Positions 16,580 through 25,390 of a stretch of DNA of 64,000 nt are shown here, piece by piece. Source of the stretch: Actinomadura sp. NBRC 104425 (lineage in GTDB: Bacteria; Actinomycetota; Actinomycetes; Streptosporangiales; Streptosporangiaceae); NCBI RefSeq assembly GCF_030269545.1, contig NZ_BSTN01000005.1, forward strand, positions 124,001 through 188,000. Direction: 5' to 3'. Below the pieces are notes generated by a model. That model was not told the origin of the DNA, ran no database searches, and saw only the letters and a list, made by a program, of their open reading frames with translations. How positions within the stretch are numbered: the stretch's first letter is position 1; each line of letters begins with the position of its first letter. A program made the translations under genes and the position numbers.

Positions 16580-17617
16580 ATGGAGGCACTGGCCCTACGG
16601 TTGTCCCAACTGGACGCGCACGCCGAAGGCGCGATCCGCGTCGTCATGTTCTACGACACCCTGATGCGCCGGCGGGTGGACCTGCCGGCCCTCGCCCGGG
16701 CCTCGGCGGTCCTGGCCGAGTGCGTGGCCGGGATCCGGCTCCACGGCACCGGCCAGGTGATCCGCATGTCGCCCGACGGCACTCAGGCCGCCGCCCCGGC
16801 GGCACCGGCGTCCACCACGGCAACGATCACCCTCGACGACGAAGAGATCGGCGCGGTGTGGCTGGAGCGTCCCGCCCCGCCCGGCGCGCTCGACCAGTTG
16901 CTGCTGGACCGGCTCGCCATCGCCGCCGCGGCGGTCGTCGAACGGTACGGCCCGGCCCGCACCACCATGGCCGACCCCGCCCTGGTCGAACTGGCGATCA
17001 GCGCGGACGCCGACGAGGCCGCCCGGGCCCGGGCGCTGCGCCTGCTGGGTTTCGCCGCCGATCTGCCGGTGCGCGTCGTCGCCGTACGCTCGTCCGTCCC
17101 GCTCGACCGGATCGGCGGCCTGATCTCCCCGAACCGGCCGGTGAAGGCGGCCCCGCTCGCCGACGTCGGCGTCCTTTTGACCACCGCCCTGGACCCCTCC
17201 CGGTTCCCCGCGGACGCACGCGCCGGCATCGGCACCGCCGGTGCCCCTGACCGGTCCTGGCAGCAGGCCCGTACCGCCCTCCGCTTCACCACCCCGCGCC
17301 GGCCCGTCGTCCGCTACGACGCCCTGGGGGCACTGGCGCTCCTGGCCGAGATACCTCCCGACACCGCACGGGCCAACGCCGACGTCGCCGCGATCAGCCG
17401 CCTCGCCGCCGACCCCGACGACCTGCAGACCCTTGACGCCTACTGCGCCACCGGCTCCCTGCGCCAGGCCGCCGACCTCCTGCACCTCCACCACAGCAGC
17501 ATCGCCCGCCGCCTCGAACAGATCGGCAAGGCCCTCGGCATCGAACTCACCCAACCGGCCGGACTGACACGAGCCAGGCTCGCCCTCACCACATGGCGGC
17601 TGCTCAACAGCGACTGA
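16580..17617 (+). CDS. PucR-type helix-turn-helix regulator
   Basis: The C-terminal 60 residues (LQTLDAYCATGSLRQAADLL, then HLHHSSIARRLEQIGKAL) are the HTH_30 DNA-binding domain of PucR-like activators. The N-terminal 280 residues show a GAF/GGDEF-like sensing arrangement without catalytic motifs that I can identify. The 345-residue length comes from the ATG just after a -10-like TATCCT. The much longer open frame upstream is antisense to the hydrolase. Divergent placement suggests control of the hydrolase, by inference. Confidence 0.75.
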   Translation: MEALALRLSQLDAHAEGAIRVVMFYDTLMRRRVDLPALARASAVLAECVAGIRLHGTGQVIRMSPDGTQAAAPAAPASTTATITLDDEEIGAVWLERPAPPGALDQLLLDRLAIAAAAVVERYGPARTTMADPALVELAISADADEAARARALRLLGFAADLPVRVVAVRSSVPLDRIGGLISPNRPVKAAPLADVGVLLTTALDPSRFPADARAGIGTAGAPDRSWQQARTALRFTTPRRPVVRYDALGALALLAEIPPDTARANADVAAISRLAADPDDLQTLDAYCATGSLRQAADLLHLHHSSIARRLEQIGKALGIELTQPAGLTRARLALTTWRLLNSD

Positions 17618-17769
17618 GCACCCCGCCGCCTCGGGCCCGGGGCCGGGAGCGGTCGGCAACATCAGGATCTTTTCGCTGGTGAATGGGTGTTGCCCCCAAT
17701 GGTGGCCGCCGCATCGATCGCCCATGGTGGAACAGAGCCCGGCAGAGCCCATCTCCTGTCCGACCCGCG

Positions 17770-17819
17770 TCACCGGCGGTCGGGTCCGCGGCCCGAATCC
17801 TGCGGCCGACCGCCGGTGA
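17770..17819. terminator. Perfect 14-bp inverted repeat, hairpin
   Basis: TCACCGGCGGTCGG at 17770-17783 is exactly complementary to 17806-17819, with a 22-base loop. It lies about 150 bases after the PucR-type gene and could be its terminator, or a dyad of another kind. Confidence 0.45.
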
Positions 17820-18236
17820 TGCCACCCGCCCCGGGCCCGAAGGGAGGCTCGCACGGTGACGGTGAGCGGCGCCCCGCACGGCACGGCCGGCGGCTGTGAG
17901 CCAGACGGCGCGGCCGCCCGGCAGGTCCGCGGGACGGCGGCGGCATCGTGGGGACGGCCGTCATCCCGCAGGGCCACCGGCCACCGGGCCGGACCACATG
18001 ATGGAGGATCTACCGGCCCGGCCGTGTGCCCAGGCCCGTCCTCGGGAAAAGTCGCTGGCCAGAGGCGGGCTGCTGCCATCCGTGCCGGGTCGGCTCGTCA
18101 CCGGACCGGCCCCATCACCGTCGTCCCCGCCCCGGCCCGCGCCACCATCCGCGGCCCGGCCTCGCCGCCGCGAGGGCACTGGTCGCACCCACCGTGGACA
18201 GATCACCGGAACCGACCGACCCAACGGAGGCCGCCG

Positions 18237-18470
18237 ATGCCGCCCCAGCCCCGTGACCACCCGTCCGGCGTGCAGGCACTGCGTGAACGCCTGCTCGGGC
18301 GGCCGCCGCGGCACGGCTCGCCCCAGCCGAGCGCGCCCGGCCGCGCGCCCGGAGCACACTCATCTTCCGGCTGCGCCTTGGCGGCCGCCGCCGGAGCCGT
18401 GCCAGGACTCTTCCGTTCCCGGTCGATTCCCCCTCCACCAGCCCGCCGCCGTGCGGAATGCCGGCAATGA
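18237..18470 (+). CDS. Small open frame of 77 codons, doubtful
   Basis: An ATG with a GGAGG site 8 bases upstream begins MPPQPRDHPSGVQALRERLL, which looks coding. After about 25 residues the composition becomes proline/serine-rich with poor codon bias. It may be the head of a gene that lost its frame. No family is recognised. Confidence 0.25.
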   Translation: MPPQPRDHPSGVQALRERLLGRPPRHGSPQPSAPGRAPGAHSSSGCALAAAAGAVPGLFRSRSIPPPPARRRAECRQ

Positions 18471-18570
18471 CACGACTGCGGCGCACAGCAAAGGGGATCA
18501 ATGCCGGACACGTTCCCATGCGTGTCCATGACGCCGCTGCGCGTCACCGGCCACGAGGGGAGGAAGGACC

Positions 18571-18786
18571 ATGACCGGGGGCCTTGCGGCGGGCGGCGTC
18601 GCCGTCGGCGGGCACGCCGCAGCCGACGTCGGACCCGTTCGGCGCGGGCCCGCCGCCGGGCGTGGTCACGACCAGGCCCACCTGCACCGCCACTTCCGCC
18701 GGACGTTCGCCGCACCGCCCGGGCAGTTCGCCCGTGCGCGACGGGCGTGCAACGACGTACAAGAACGCCTGGCCGACGAGCCGTAA
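18571..18786 (+). pseudogene. Remnant of an AraC-family regulator (C-terminal helix-turn-helix)
   Basis: The 71-codon frame contains HDQAHLHRHFRRTFAAPPGQF, the recognition helix and ending of AraC/XylS regulators (DQAHLHRHFRRxFGxTPGQF). The preceding 35 residues no longer match the family and the sensor domain is missing. An AGGAAGGA site precedes the ATG. It ends directly before the isochorismatase-like gene, its likely former target. Confidence 0.6.
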
Positions 18787-18787
18787 C

Positions 18788-19483
18788 GTGCGCAGGGTGA
18801 TCAAGGAGACTGCTGCCGGGCCGGTCCCCGGCGACGAGCACACCCGACCGCATTTCACCCGCGCCGCCCTGCTGACGATCGACATGCAGGCCGACTTCGT
18901 GTCCGGCCCGCACGCGGTGCCCGGCACCGAACGGATCGCTCCGGCGGTGGCCAGGCTGGCGCGCGCGTTCCGGGACGCCGGACGGCCCATCGTGCATCTC
19001 GTCCGGCTCTACCTGCCCGACGGCGGCAACGCCGACCTCTGCCGCCGCTCGCTCATCGCCTCCGGAACCCGCCTGGTCGTCCCGCATTCGCCGGGCTCCC
19101 GCCTGGCCGACGGTCTGACCCCGGCGGACGCCGCGCCCCTCGACCCCGAGCGGCTGCTGTCGGGCGCGGCGCAACGGCTCGCCGACGGCGAGCACGTCAT
19201 CTACAAGCCGAGGTGGAGCGCCTTCTACCGCACCCCGCTGCAGCGGCATCTCGCCGATCTCGGCGTGGACACGCTGGTCGTGGCCGGTTGCAACTACCCC
19301 AACTGCCCGCGGGCGACGATCTACGACGCCAGCGCCCGCGACTACCGGCTGGTGCCCGCCGAAGACGCCACCTCGCGTTTCGGCGAGCACGCCCGGGGGG
19401 AGATGACCGGGATCGCCGCCTGGTGCCTGACCGTCCCCACGATCGAACGGCTTCTTCGCGCCGAGTGCGGGGCGGCCGCATAA
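18788..19483 (+). CDS. Isochorismatase-like cysteine hydrolase
   Basis: This 231-residue protein has the catalytic Asp in LLTIDMQADF, the Lys in YKPRWSAFY, and the Cys in VVAGCNYPNCPRATIYDASA, the triad of nicotinamidase/isochorismatase-type hydrolases. The exact substrate (amide or enol ether) is not predictable. The GTG at 18788 is taken because it follows the upstream fragment's stop directly; another GTG lies 9 bases on. The much longer open frame upstream is an out-of-frame overlap with the AraC remnant. Confidence 0.85.
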   Translation: MRRVIKETAAGPVPGDEHTRPHFTRAALLTIDMQADFVSGPHAVPGTERIAPAVARLARAFRDAGRPIVHLVRLYLPDGGNADLCRRSLIASGTRLVVPHSPGSRLADGLTPADAAPLDPERLLSGAAQRLADGEHVIYKPRWSAFYRTPLQRHLADLGVDTLVVAGCNYPNCPRATIYDASARDYRLVPAEDATSRFGEHARGEMTGIAAWCLTVPTIERLLRAECGAAA

Positions 19484-19735
19484 GGGGCCGCACCTGCTGC
19501 TGGAGTACCCGCAGTCCCCGGCAGCCCCCGCCAGGGCGACGGCATGGGGCTGCAGGTCGGCACCGCGCGTGCCACCCCCTCGAGCAGTGAAACCTCGGTT
19601 CGTCCAGGACCTGGCCCTCGGGGGCGCGGCTTCCCGGATCGGGGAGCTATGCCTACCGCCCTGGTGGAGTCAGGCCCACTGACGCGTGGTGGCCGCGTTC
19701 CTAGGTTGAGGGCAACCTGACTAAAAGGAGCCCTG

Positions 19736-21358
19736 ATGACCGAGCGGACCGGAAGGCCCGAGCACACCAGAAGGAACGTTTTGTGGGGCGGCCTGGCTGC
19801 GACGGCGGCGGGCATCGCCGTCCCGGCCGTGGGAGCCGTCCCCGCCGCAGCGGACTCCGGCGACGCCGGCTGCCCGCCCCCGCCCGGACCCGCCAAGGTC
19901 GGCCGCAACGACCCCCGCCACCGGTCCCTGGCCTCCCGCGGCTACAACCGGCGGTTCGCGGGGCGGCCCGAGCACGTGTGGGTGGTCGGCACGACCGAGC
20001 ACGTCGTCCGCGCCGTCCAGGAGGCGGTCGACGGCGGCAAGAGGGTCACCGTCCGAAGCGGCGGCCACTGCTTCGAGGACTTCGCCGCCGACCCCGCCGT
20101 GCAGGTCGTCATCGACACCTCCGCCATGAACGCCGTCTACTACGACCCGGCCCGCCGCGCGTTCGCCGTGGAGGCGGGCGCCCCGCTGGGCGAGGTGTAC
20201 CGCAGGCTCTACCTGGGCTGGGGCGTGACGATACCCGCCGGATGGTGCCCCGACGTGGGCGCCGGCGGGCACGTCCTGGGCGGCGGCTACGGCCCGCTGG
20301 CGCGGTTGATGGGCCTGGTCGTCGACCACCTCCAGGCGGTCGAGGTCGTCGTGGTGGACCGGGCGGGCCGGGCCCGCAGCGTCGTCGCCACCCGCGAGGC
20401 CACGGACCCGAACCGGGACCTGTGGTGGGCGCACACCGGCGGCGGAGGCGGAAACTTCGGCATCGTCACCCGCTACTGGTTCCGCACGCCCGGCGCGCGC
20501 GGCGACGACCCCGCCCGGTTGCTGCCCGCGCCGCCGCCGGCCGTGCTGAGCTTCACCATCACCTGGGATTGGAACAAGTTCGACAAGGCATCTTTCGCCC
20601 GCCTGGTCCGCAACTACGGTGAATGGGCCGAGCGCAACAGCGCACCGGACTCCCCGTCCGCCCGGCTCTACAGCGAGTTCCAGCTCAACCGCCGGGCGTC
20701 CGGGACGATCGGCATGATCGGCCAGGTGGCCGCCGCGTCCGGCGCCGAACGGATGCTGGACGACTATCTGGCCGCCATCAACCGCGGCGTTGCGGTCACC
20801 CCGGTCCGCCAGGTGAGAAACGAGCCCTGGCTGGCCGCCGCCCTGGCCGGACCGCCGGGCGAACCCGGCCCCTACTGGCGGCTGAAGGCCAAGTCGGCAT
20901 ACCTGCGCCGCCGTTTGAGCGACCGGCAGACCGACGTCCTGTACCACCACCTGACCCGGACCGACTACGACTACCCGGGCGGCCTGGTCAACCTCTGCAC
21001 CTTCGGCGGCCGGGTCAACACCGTCGCCCCGCAGGCGACGGCGACGCCGCACCGCGACACCGTCATGAAGATGCTCCTGATCAACGGGTGGGAGGCCGCC
21101 GCCGACGACCACCGGCACATCGCCTGGCTGCGGGAGCTGTACCGCGACCTGTACGCCGACACCGGCGGCGTCCCGGCGCCCGCCGACGGCGCGTTCATCA
21201 ACTATCCCGACGCCGACCTGGCCGACCCCGCCTGGAACAGGGGAGCGCCCTGGCACACCCTCTACTACGGGGACAACTACGCCCGGCTCCAGCAGGTCAA
21301 GGCCAAGTGGGACCCGCGCAACGTCTTCCGCCACACCCTCTCGGTGCGGCCCGCCTGA
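19736..21358 (+). CDS. Tat-exported BBE-family FAD oxidase
   Basis: The 540-residue enzyme starts after AAAGGAG and has a Tat signal (TRRNVLWGG, hydrophobic core, AADSG). The FAD-binding domain has both covalent attachment residues of berberine-bridge-type oxidases: His111 in RSGGHCFEDF and Cys171 in GWCPDVGAGGHVLGGGYG. The C-terminal BBE motif NYPDADL and the final YGDNYARLQQVKAKWDP are present. Such enzymes oxidise sugars or secondary metabolites using oxygen. It stands alone, and the substrate is unknown. Confidence 0.92.
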   Translation: MTERTGRPEHTRRNVLWGGLAATAAGIAVPAVGAVPAAADSGDAGCPPPPGPAKVGRNDPRHRSLASRGYNRRFAGRPEHVWVVGTTEHVVRAVQEAVDGGKRVTVRSGGHCFEDFAADPAVQVVIDTSAMNAVYYDPARRAFAVEAGAPLGEVYRRLYLGWGVTIPAGWCPDVGAGGHVLGGGYGPLARLMGLVVDHLQAVEVVVVDRAGRARSVVATREATDPNRDLWWAHTGGGGGNFGIVTRYWFRTPGARGDDPARLLPAPPPAVLSFTITWDWNKFDKASFARLVRNYGEWAERNSAPDSPSARLYSEFQLNRRASGTIGMIGQVAAASGAERMLDDYLAAINRGVAVTPVRQVRNEPWLAAALAGPPGEPGPYWRLKAKSAYLRRRLSDRQTDVLYHHLTRTDYDYPGGLVNLCTFGGRVNTVAPQATATPHRDTVMKMLLINGWEAAADDHRHIAWLRELYRDLYADTGGVPAPADGAFINYPDADLADPAWNRGAPWHTLYYGDNYARLQQVKAKWDPRNVFRHTLSVRPA

Positions 21359-21755
21359 CCGCGGACGCGCGGCAGGCGAGTGGTTCAGCCCCGCTGCGCG
21401 GCCGAATCGCCGGCCCCGTTGGGCCCGTGGTTCGGCCGCGGCCGCTCGCCCGTCGCGCCCCTGTCTTCGCGCCCGCGACGGCTCTCGGAGCGGACGTGCG
21501 GTTCAGGGGGCGTGGTTCGGCCACCCGATGTCGTGAAGGACCCGGCGCAAGCCTTGACGCCGCTGGGCCTCGCAACAGCCGATCGCCGCGGCCGCGACCG
21601 TACACGCACGTACCGGGCCGGCGTTCGCGCTGCTTCCGGGTCCACATCCAGGTTGAGGCGCCAAGCGCGTGGCCCTGCGTCTCGCCTCGCGGGCAGGAAC
21701 CTGCGGCAGCTGAGTCATTGGTGGGGGACGGACGGGCCGCTCGCCGACCTCCGGC
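21359..21755. other. 397-base region, no gene recognised
   Basis: It lies between the convergent BBE oxidase and coiled-coil genes. No frame keeps actinomycete codon bias, and I see no strong hairpin or repeat. Confidence 0.5.
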
Positions 21756-22886
21756 TCATGTGTCACGCGGGCGTTCCTCGCGTCGCAGCTCGGCGGCGAC
21801 TGCGCGTTCGCGCTGGGCGGTGGCCTCGGCCCGTGCGAAGTCGCGCTCACGGGTGAGTTCGTCGTTGCGTGCCTGCTCGGCGCGCAGTTCCGCACGGACG
21901 GTGGCGAGGTCCTCCCGAGCCCGGTCAAGGAGGGCGCGCAGTTCGGCGACCTCGGCGCGTAGAGCGTCGGCCTGCTCGCGCGCGTGCTGGGCGGCCGCCG
22001 CGGCCTGCTGGGCCTGCGCCCGGGCCGCGTCGCGTCCGGAGACGGCCTCGACCCGCTGCGCCTCGGCTTGGTGTGCGTGCTGTTCGGCGCGTTCGCGGGC
22101 CTCTTCGGCCGCCTCGGCCCGGGCGAGCGCGGCGGCGCGTTCCCGCTCGGCGCGCACCTGCGAGTCACGCGCCTGCTGCGCGGCGTCGCGCGCCTTCGCC
22201 GCCTCGTCGGCCGCGGACTCGGCCGCACGACGGGCTTGCTCGGCCTGCCGCAGCGCCTCCTGTTTCTCGGCGCGGTCGCGGTCGGCCCGGGCACGCGCCT
22301 CGTCGGCCTCCGTTCTGGCCTCCGCGGCCTCGGCCCGTGCGGCTTCGCTGACGCGCTGCGCCTCCTCCTGCGCCGCCTTGACCGCCGCCTCGGCCTCCGC
22401 ACGTGTCCGCTCCGCCGCTTCGACGGCCTCGTCGCGCTCCTGCTCGGCCTGCTGCGCGCGGTCGCGGGCGGCCCGGGCCCGCTCCTGGGTCTTCTCCGCC
22501 AGCTTCTCCGCCCGGACGGCCCGGTCTTCGGCGTCCTGCCGCTCGGCCAACGCCGCCGCCACCGTGGCCTCGGCCTCGGCCCTGACCGCACTGATCCGCG
22601 CCTCGACGCCCCGGGGCGACAGTTCCGCGTCGAGTGCTTGAGCCAGGGGAGCCAGGACCGCGGCCAGGCCCTGCTCCATGCGCTCGTAGAGATCCTCCGC
22701 CCGGGCGAGCGCTCCCTCCAGTCCCGGCGTCGCACGCCTCAGCTCCCGCTCCCGCTTGGCCCGAGCCTGGCAGTCGCTGTCCATGCAGTACTCGCGGGGA
22801 CGCCCCCGCCCACCCCTCTGCGGCACGGGCCGCCCGCAGTACCGGCACGGCCGCTCCTGCGCTGTCACCTCACTCACGGCTCTCAT
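21756..22886 (-). CDS. Zinc-ribbon plus long coiled-coil protein
   Basis: The N-terminus has a small zinc-ribbon-like motif (CRYCGRPV followed by a histidine-less CMDSDCQ). It is followed by about 330 residues of uninterrupted alanine, glutamate and arginine heptads, a long parallel coiled coil. The layout resembles KfrA-like DNA-organising proteins and similar actinomycete proteins, but no classical HTH is visible. The ATG at 22886 gives 376 residues, and a GTG at 22877 is nearly as good. The promoter is unusually AT-rich and carries a perfect dyad (22901-22918), suggesting autoregulation. Confidence 0.7.
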   Translation of the reverse strand: MRAVSEVTAQERPCRYCGRPVPQRGGRGRPREYCMDSDCQARAKRERELRRATPGLEGALARAEDLYERMEQGLAAVLAPLAQALDAELSPRGVEARISAVRAEAEATVAAALAERQDAEDRAVRAEKLAEKTQERARAARDRAQQAEQERDEAVEAAERTRAEAEAAVKAAQEEAQRVSEAARAEAAEARTEADEARARADRDRAEKQEALRQAEQARRAAESAADEAAKARDAAQQARDSQVRAERERAAALARAEAAEEARERAEQHAHQAEAQRVEAVSGRDAARAQAQQAAAAAQHAREQADALRAEVAELRALLDRAREDLATVRAELRAEQARNDELTRERDFARAEATAQRERAVAAELRREERPRDT

Positions 22887-22900
22887 CCTACATTTTTTGA

Positions 22901-22918
22901 TTTTCTGTTTCCAGAAAA
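22901..22918. promoter_or_regulatory. 7-bp perfect dyad in the AT-rich promoter of the coiled-coil gene
   Basis: TTTTCTG and CAGAAAA are separated by TTTC, 15 bases upstream of the coiled-coil gene's start. The local AT-richness stands out in this window. It is a candidate operator, possibly bound by the gene's own product. Confidence 0.4.
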
Positions 22919-22957
22919 TAACAACCAACGGAAAACCGGAGGCTCTAACTGACGACA

Positions 22958-23188
22958 ATGTCCGTTGACGAAAGTCAGCTGTGGCGGACGCCCGTCCCCG
23001 GCGCGCTGACGGAACTGGGCGGGGTTGACGAGAAGGGCCGCATCGGCGCGGACGTGGACCTGTCGAGTGAGGGCGGCCACGTCGCCGGCTGCGGCCGTGC
23101 GGGCACGATCGTCGGCGCGGCACCGGAGACCCCGCCCGGAAGATCGCCGATCACGTTCGCGAACGCGCCGTCGCGGCTGCAGCGGTGA
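22958..23188 (+). pseudogene. Small frame containing a MocR/GntR N-terminal remnant
   Basis: A 76-codon frame contains EGGHVAGCGRAGTIVGAAP. This closely matches EDGHVAGRGRAGTIVVAAP, the wing after the winged helix of the intact MocR regulator at 34.2-35.7 kb. Nothing else of the regulator (winged helix or aminotransferase domain) remains. A GGAGG exists, but about 14 bases from the ATG, so expression is doubtful. Confidence 0.5.
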
Positions 23189-23191
23189 GGG

Positions 23192-23228
23192 GCCCTGCCG
23201 CCCGCAGGAGTTTCCGGGGCGGCAGGGC
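23192..23228 (-). terminator. 12-bp perfect hairpin ending the MFS-RidA operon
   Basis: GCCCTGCCGCCC at 23192-23203 pairs exactly with 23217-23228, and lies 12 bases beyond the RidA stop on the minus strand. Confidence 0.6.
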
Positions 23229-23239
23229 GGGGCATCGCG

Positions 23240-23647
23240 TTACGGCCGGGCGGACGGGGCGACCGCGACGGCGTCGATCTCGAAGAGCATGCCGGGGAGG
23301 GCGAGCGCGGCCACGCCGGTGAGGGTCTGCGCGGGCGGCCGGGAACCCCAGATGCGGTCGAGGTGCTTCACGAGCACGGCCAGCTTGTCCGCGTCGTGGT
23401 CGACGATGTGGGTGCGGATCTGCACGACGTCGGCGAAACCGAGGCCCACGGAGGCCAGGGCGGTGCCGAGGTTGGCCAGGGACCGTTCGACCTGCTCGCC
23501 GAAGTCGGGGGAGGTGACGTTCCCCTGTCCGTCGGAGGCGTACTGACCCGCGATGAACACCAGGCCTCCCGGTGCGCGGACGACGTGGCTGTAACCGAAG
23601 CCGACCGGGTCGTGCAGTCCGGCGGGGTTGACGATGCGGTGTGTCAT
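23240..23647 (-). CDS. RidA-family enamine/imine deaminase
   Basis: The 135-residue protein has the RidA fold pattern: GYSHVVRAPGGLVFIAGQ, NLGTALASVGLGFADVVQIRTH and a C-terminal FEIDAVAVAP. The arginine that binds the carboxylate in true RidA (R105-type) appears as IRTHIVD. The family hydrolyses reactive enamines, and subfamily members act in catabolism. It starts 21 bases after the MFS gene with an AGAGG site, so the two are co-transcribed. Confidence 0.88.
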   Translation of the reverse strand: MTHRIVNPAGLHDPVGFGYSHVVRAPGGLVFIAGQYASDGQGNVTSPDFGEQVERSLANLGTALASVGLGFADVVQIRTHIVDHDADKLAVLVKHLDRIWGSRPPAQTLTGVAALALPGMLFEIDAVAVAPSARP

Positions 23648-23668
23648 GGCGATACCTCTCTCGTGTGA

Positions 23669-24865
23669 TCAAAGGGGTGTGCGGAACGTTGCGACGGTCG
23701 CGGCGGCGACCAGCGCGAGGGAACCGGCGACCCACAGGACATCGGTGGCAGCGAGGCCGTCGACCGTGGCGCCGCCCACGAGGGCCCCCAGGGCGATGGA
23801 CAGGTTGAAAGCGGCGACGAACAGGGACGAGGCGGCTTCGCTCGCATCACGAGCGGCTTTCAGCATCCACGTCTGCAGGCTCACCGACACCCCGCCGTAG
23901 ACCAGCCCCCAGGCGACCAGCAGCGCGGACGCGGTGACGGGCGCGGTCACGGGCGCGGTGCCGAGCAGGGCGAACAGCGCCGTCACGGCCGCAAGGCCGG
24001 TGCAGATGGCCGCGAGGGTGCCGCGCAGGTGCGCCGCCAACCGCGACCCGGCCACGAAGTTGCCCGCGATGCCCGCGGCCCCGTACGCCATCAGCAGGCC
24101 GCCGATGAGGGCGTCGTCGTCCACCCCGGCCGCCTCGCGCGGCACCGGACGGACGAAGGTGTACGCGGCGAAGTGCCCGGTGATCAGCAGGAACGTGATG
24201 ATCACGCCGACCCGCACGCCGGTGTTGCGCCGCAGCAGCCCCGGCAGTTCCCGGAAGGACAGGGCGCCCCGGGACGGCAGCGGCGGCACGAGGACGAGCA
24301 GGGCGGCCAGCGCGGCGAGTCCCAGCACCCCGACCGCGGCGAACGCGGCGCGCCATCCGCCCAGGTCGCCGATCAGCGTTCCCGCCGGGACGCCGACGAG
24401 GGAGGCGGTGGAGACCCCGCCGAACACGATCGATGTGGCGAGGGGCACGTGTTCGGCGGGCACCAGCCGCACCGCGAGACCGCCCGCGATGGCCCAGAAC
24501 CCGCCGATGCTCACGCCGATCGCCAGCCGCGCCGCCAGCAGGACCGCGAAGTGCGGCGCCGCGGCGCACACCAGGTTGGCGGCCGCCATGACACCGATGA
24601 GCGCCGCCAGCAGGACCCGCCGGTCCACCCCGGCGGCGACGACGGTGACGACCGGCGCGGACGCGGCTGCGACCAGGCCGGGCGCGGTCAGCATCAGCCC
24701 CGCTGTGCCGTCGGAGACGGCGAGGTCCGAGCCGACCGGTGTGAGCAGGCCGACGGGCAGCAGTTCGGACGTCATCAGCGCGAAGATGCCGAGCGCCACC
24801 GCCAGGACCGCCGGCCACGTCCGGTCGAGCGACCGCGACCTATACCTAATCTGACTAGGAAACAT
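23669..24865 (-). CDS. Major facilitator transporter, AraJ/Ydh-type efflux pump
   Basis: There are twelve hydrophobic segments over 398 residues. The opening ALGIFALMTSELLPVGLL and the RLAIGVSIGGFWAI motif in helix 4 are typical of the drug/sugar efflux subfamily DHA1. The ATG at 24865 has GGAG 9 bases upstream, but the first 15 codons contain a near-perfect dyad (24845-24859). A later start with the dyad in the leader is therefore possible. It precedes RidA in an operon and follows an Rrf2 regulator gene by 45 bases, so repression by Rrf2 is likely. Confidence 0.85.
   Translation of the reverse strand: MFPSQIRYRSRSLDRTWPAVLAVALGIFALMTSELLPVGLLTPVGSDLAVSDGTAGLMLTAPGLVAAASAPVVTVVAAGVDRRVLLAALIGVMAAANLVCAAAPHFAVLLAARLAIGVSIGGFWAIAGGLAVRLVPAEHVPLATSIVFGGVSTASLVGVPAGTLIGDLGGWRAAFAAVGVLGLAALAALLVLVPPLPSRGALSFRELPGLLRRNTGVRVGVIITFLLITGHFAAYTFVRPVPREAAGVDDDALIGGLLMAYGAAGIAGNFVAGSRLAAHLRGTLAAICTGLAAVTALFALLGTAPVTAPVTASALLVAWGLVYGGVSVSLQTWMLKAARDASEAASSLFVAAFNLSIALGALVGGATVDGLAATDVLWVAGSLALVAAATVATFRTPL
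24845..24859. promoter_or_regulatory. Candidate operator CCTAATCTGACTAGG at the MFS gene start
   Basis: The 15-mer is symmetric at 12 of 15 positions about its centre. A second shared motif, ACAT(GT)CCAGAATT, occurs at 24862-24873 and again at 25409-25422, beside the starts of the MFS and Rrf2 genes respectively. Rrf2-family control of both genes is the simplest reading. Confidence 0.4.
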
Positions 24866-24910
24866 CCAGAATTTCTCCCGCGAAAAACCCTCTCGGTGGA
24901 GAGGGGGTGT

Positions 24911-25390
24911 TCAGGTGCGCGTGCCGGTCAGCCCGTGGCGGATCTCCCCGGGGACGGCGGGGAAGCGCTCCTCCACCGTCGATTTGAGGTCGGCGAGGGT
25001 CCGCCCGGCCAGCTCCCGCCGCCAGTTCAGCTCCGCCCGGCGCATGAACTGGGAGATCACGCAGGTCGTCCGGTAGTCGACCCCGGGCTCGCCGCCGGGG
25101 CCCCGCCGCAGGATCTCGGCGCACTCGAACGCCTCCTGCGGACCCTCGATCGCCACCACCACGTCCAGCACCGTGATCTTCTCGGGGGCGCGCGCCAGCC
25201 GGAAACCGCCCCGCGGCCCGGGCGTGGAGGCGAGGATGCCCGCTCGCACCAGCGCCTGCAGCTGCTTGTTGAGGTAGGCGGGCGGCAGTTCGTAGAACGC
25301 GGCCAGCGTCGAGGTGGGGACCGCGCGATCCCGCTCCACCCATGCCAGGTTCAGGCATGTGTGCAGCGCCCACTCCACGCCCTCGCTCAT
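24911..25390 (-). CDS. Rrf2-family transcriptional regulator
   Basis: The 159-residue protein opens with MSEGVEWALHTCLNLAWV and carries the Rrf2 winged helix (TLAAFYELPPAYLNKQLQAL and ILASTPGPRGGFRLAR). Cysteines at HTC, FEC and TTC could bind an iron-sulfur cluster as in IscR/NsrR, though spacing is not the canonical CxxC. The ATG at 25390 has AGGA at good distance; 25396 is an alternative. Its neighbours suggest that it controls the MFS-RidA operon. Confidence 0.82.
   Translation of the reverse strand: MSEGVEWALHTCLNLAWVERDRAVPTSTLAAFYELPPAYLNKQLQALVRAGILASTPGPRGGFRLARAPEKITVLDVVVAIEGPQEAFECAEILRRGPGGEPGVDYRTTCVISQFMRRAELNWRRELAGRTLADLKSTVEERFPAVPGEIRHGLTGTRT

Larger units (their letters stand above)
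17618..18570. other. 950-base region without a clear intact gene
   Basis: Codon bias is irregular in all frames. The region holds a perfect 14-bp inverted repeat at 17770-17819 and one small frame with a ribosome site at 18237. The bordering AraC tail at 18571 suggests that this is where the rest of a decayed regulator gene once was, but I cannot align it. Confidence 0.45.

Noticed and set aside
18584..18787. N-terminal extension of the isochorismatase-like protein
   Set aside because: The extension is out of frame with the AraC remnant and lacks codon bias; the family starts at the later GTG.
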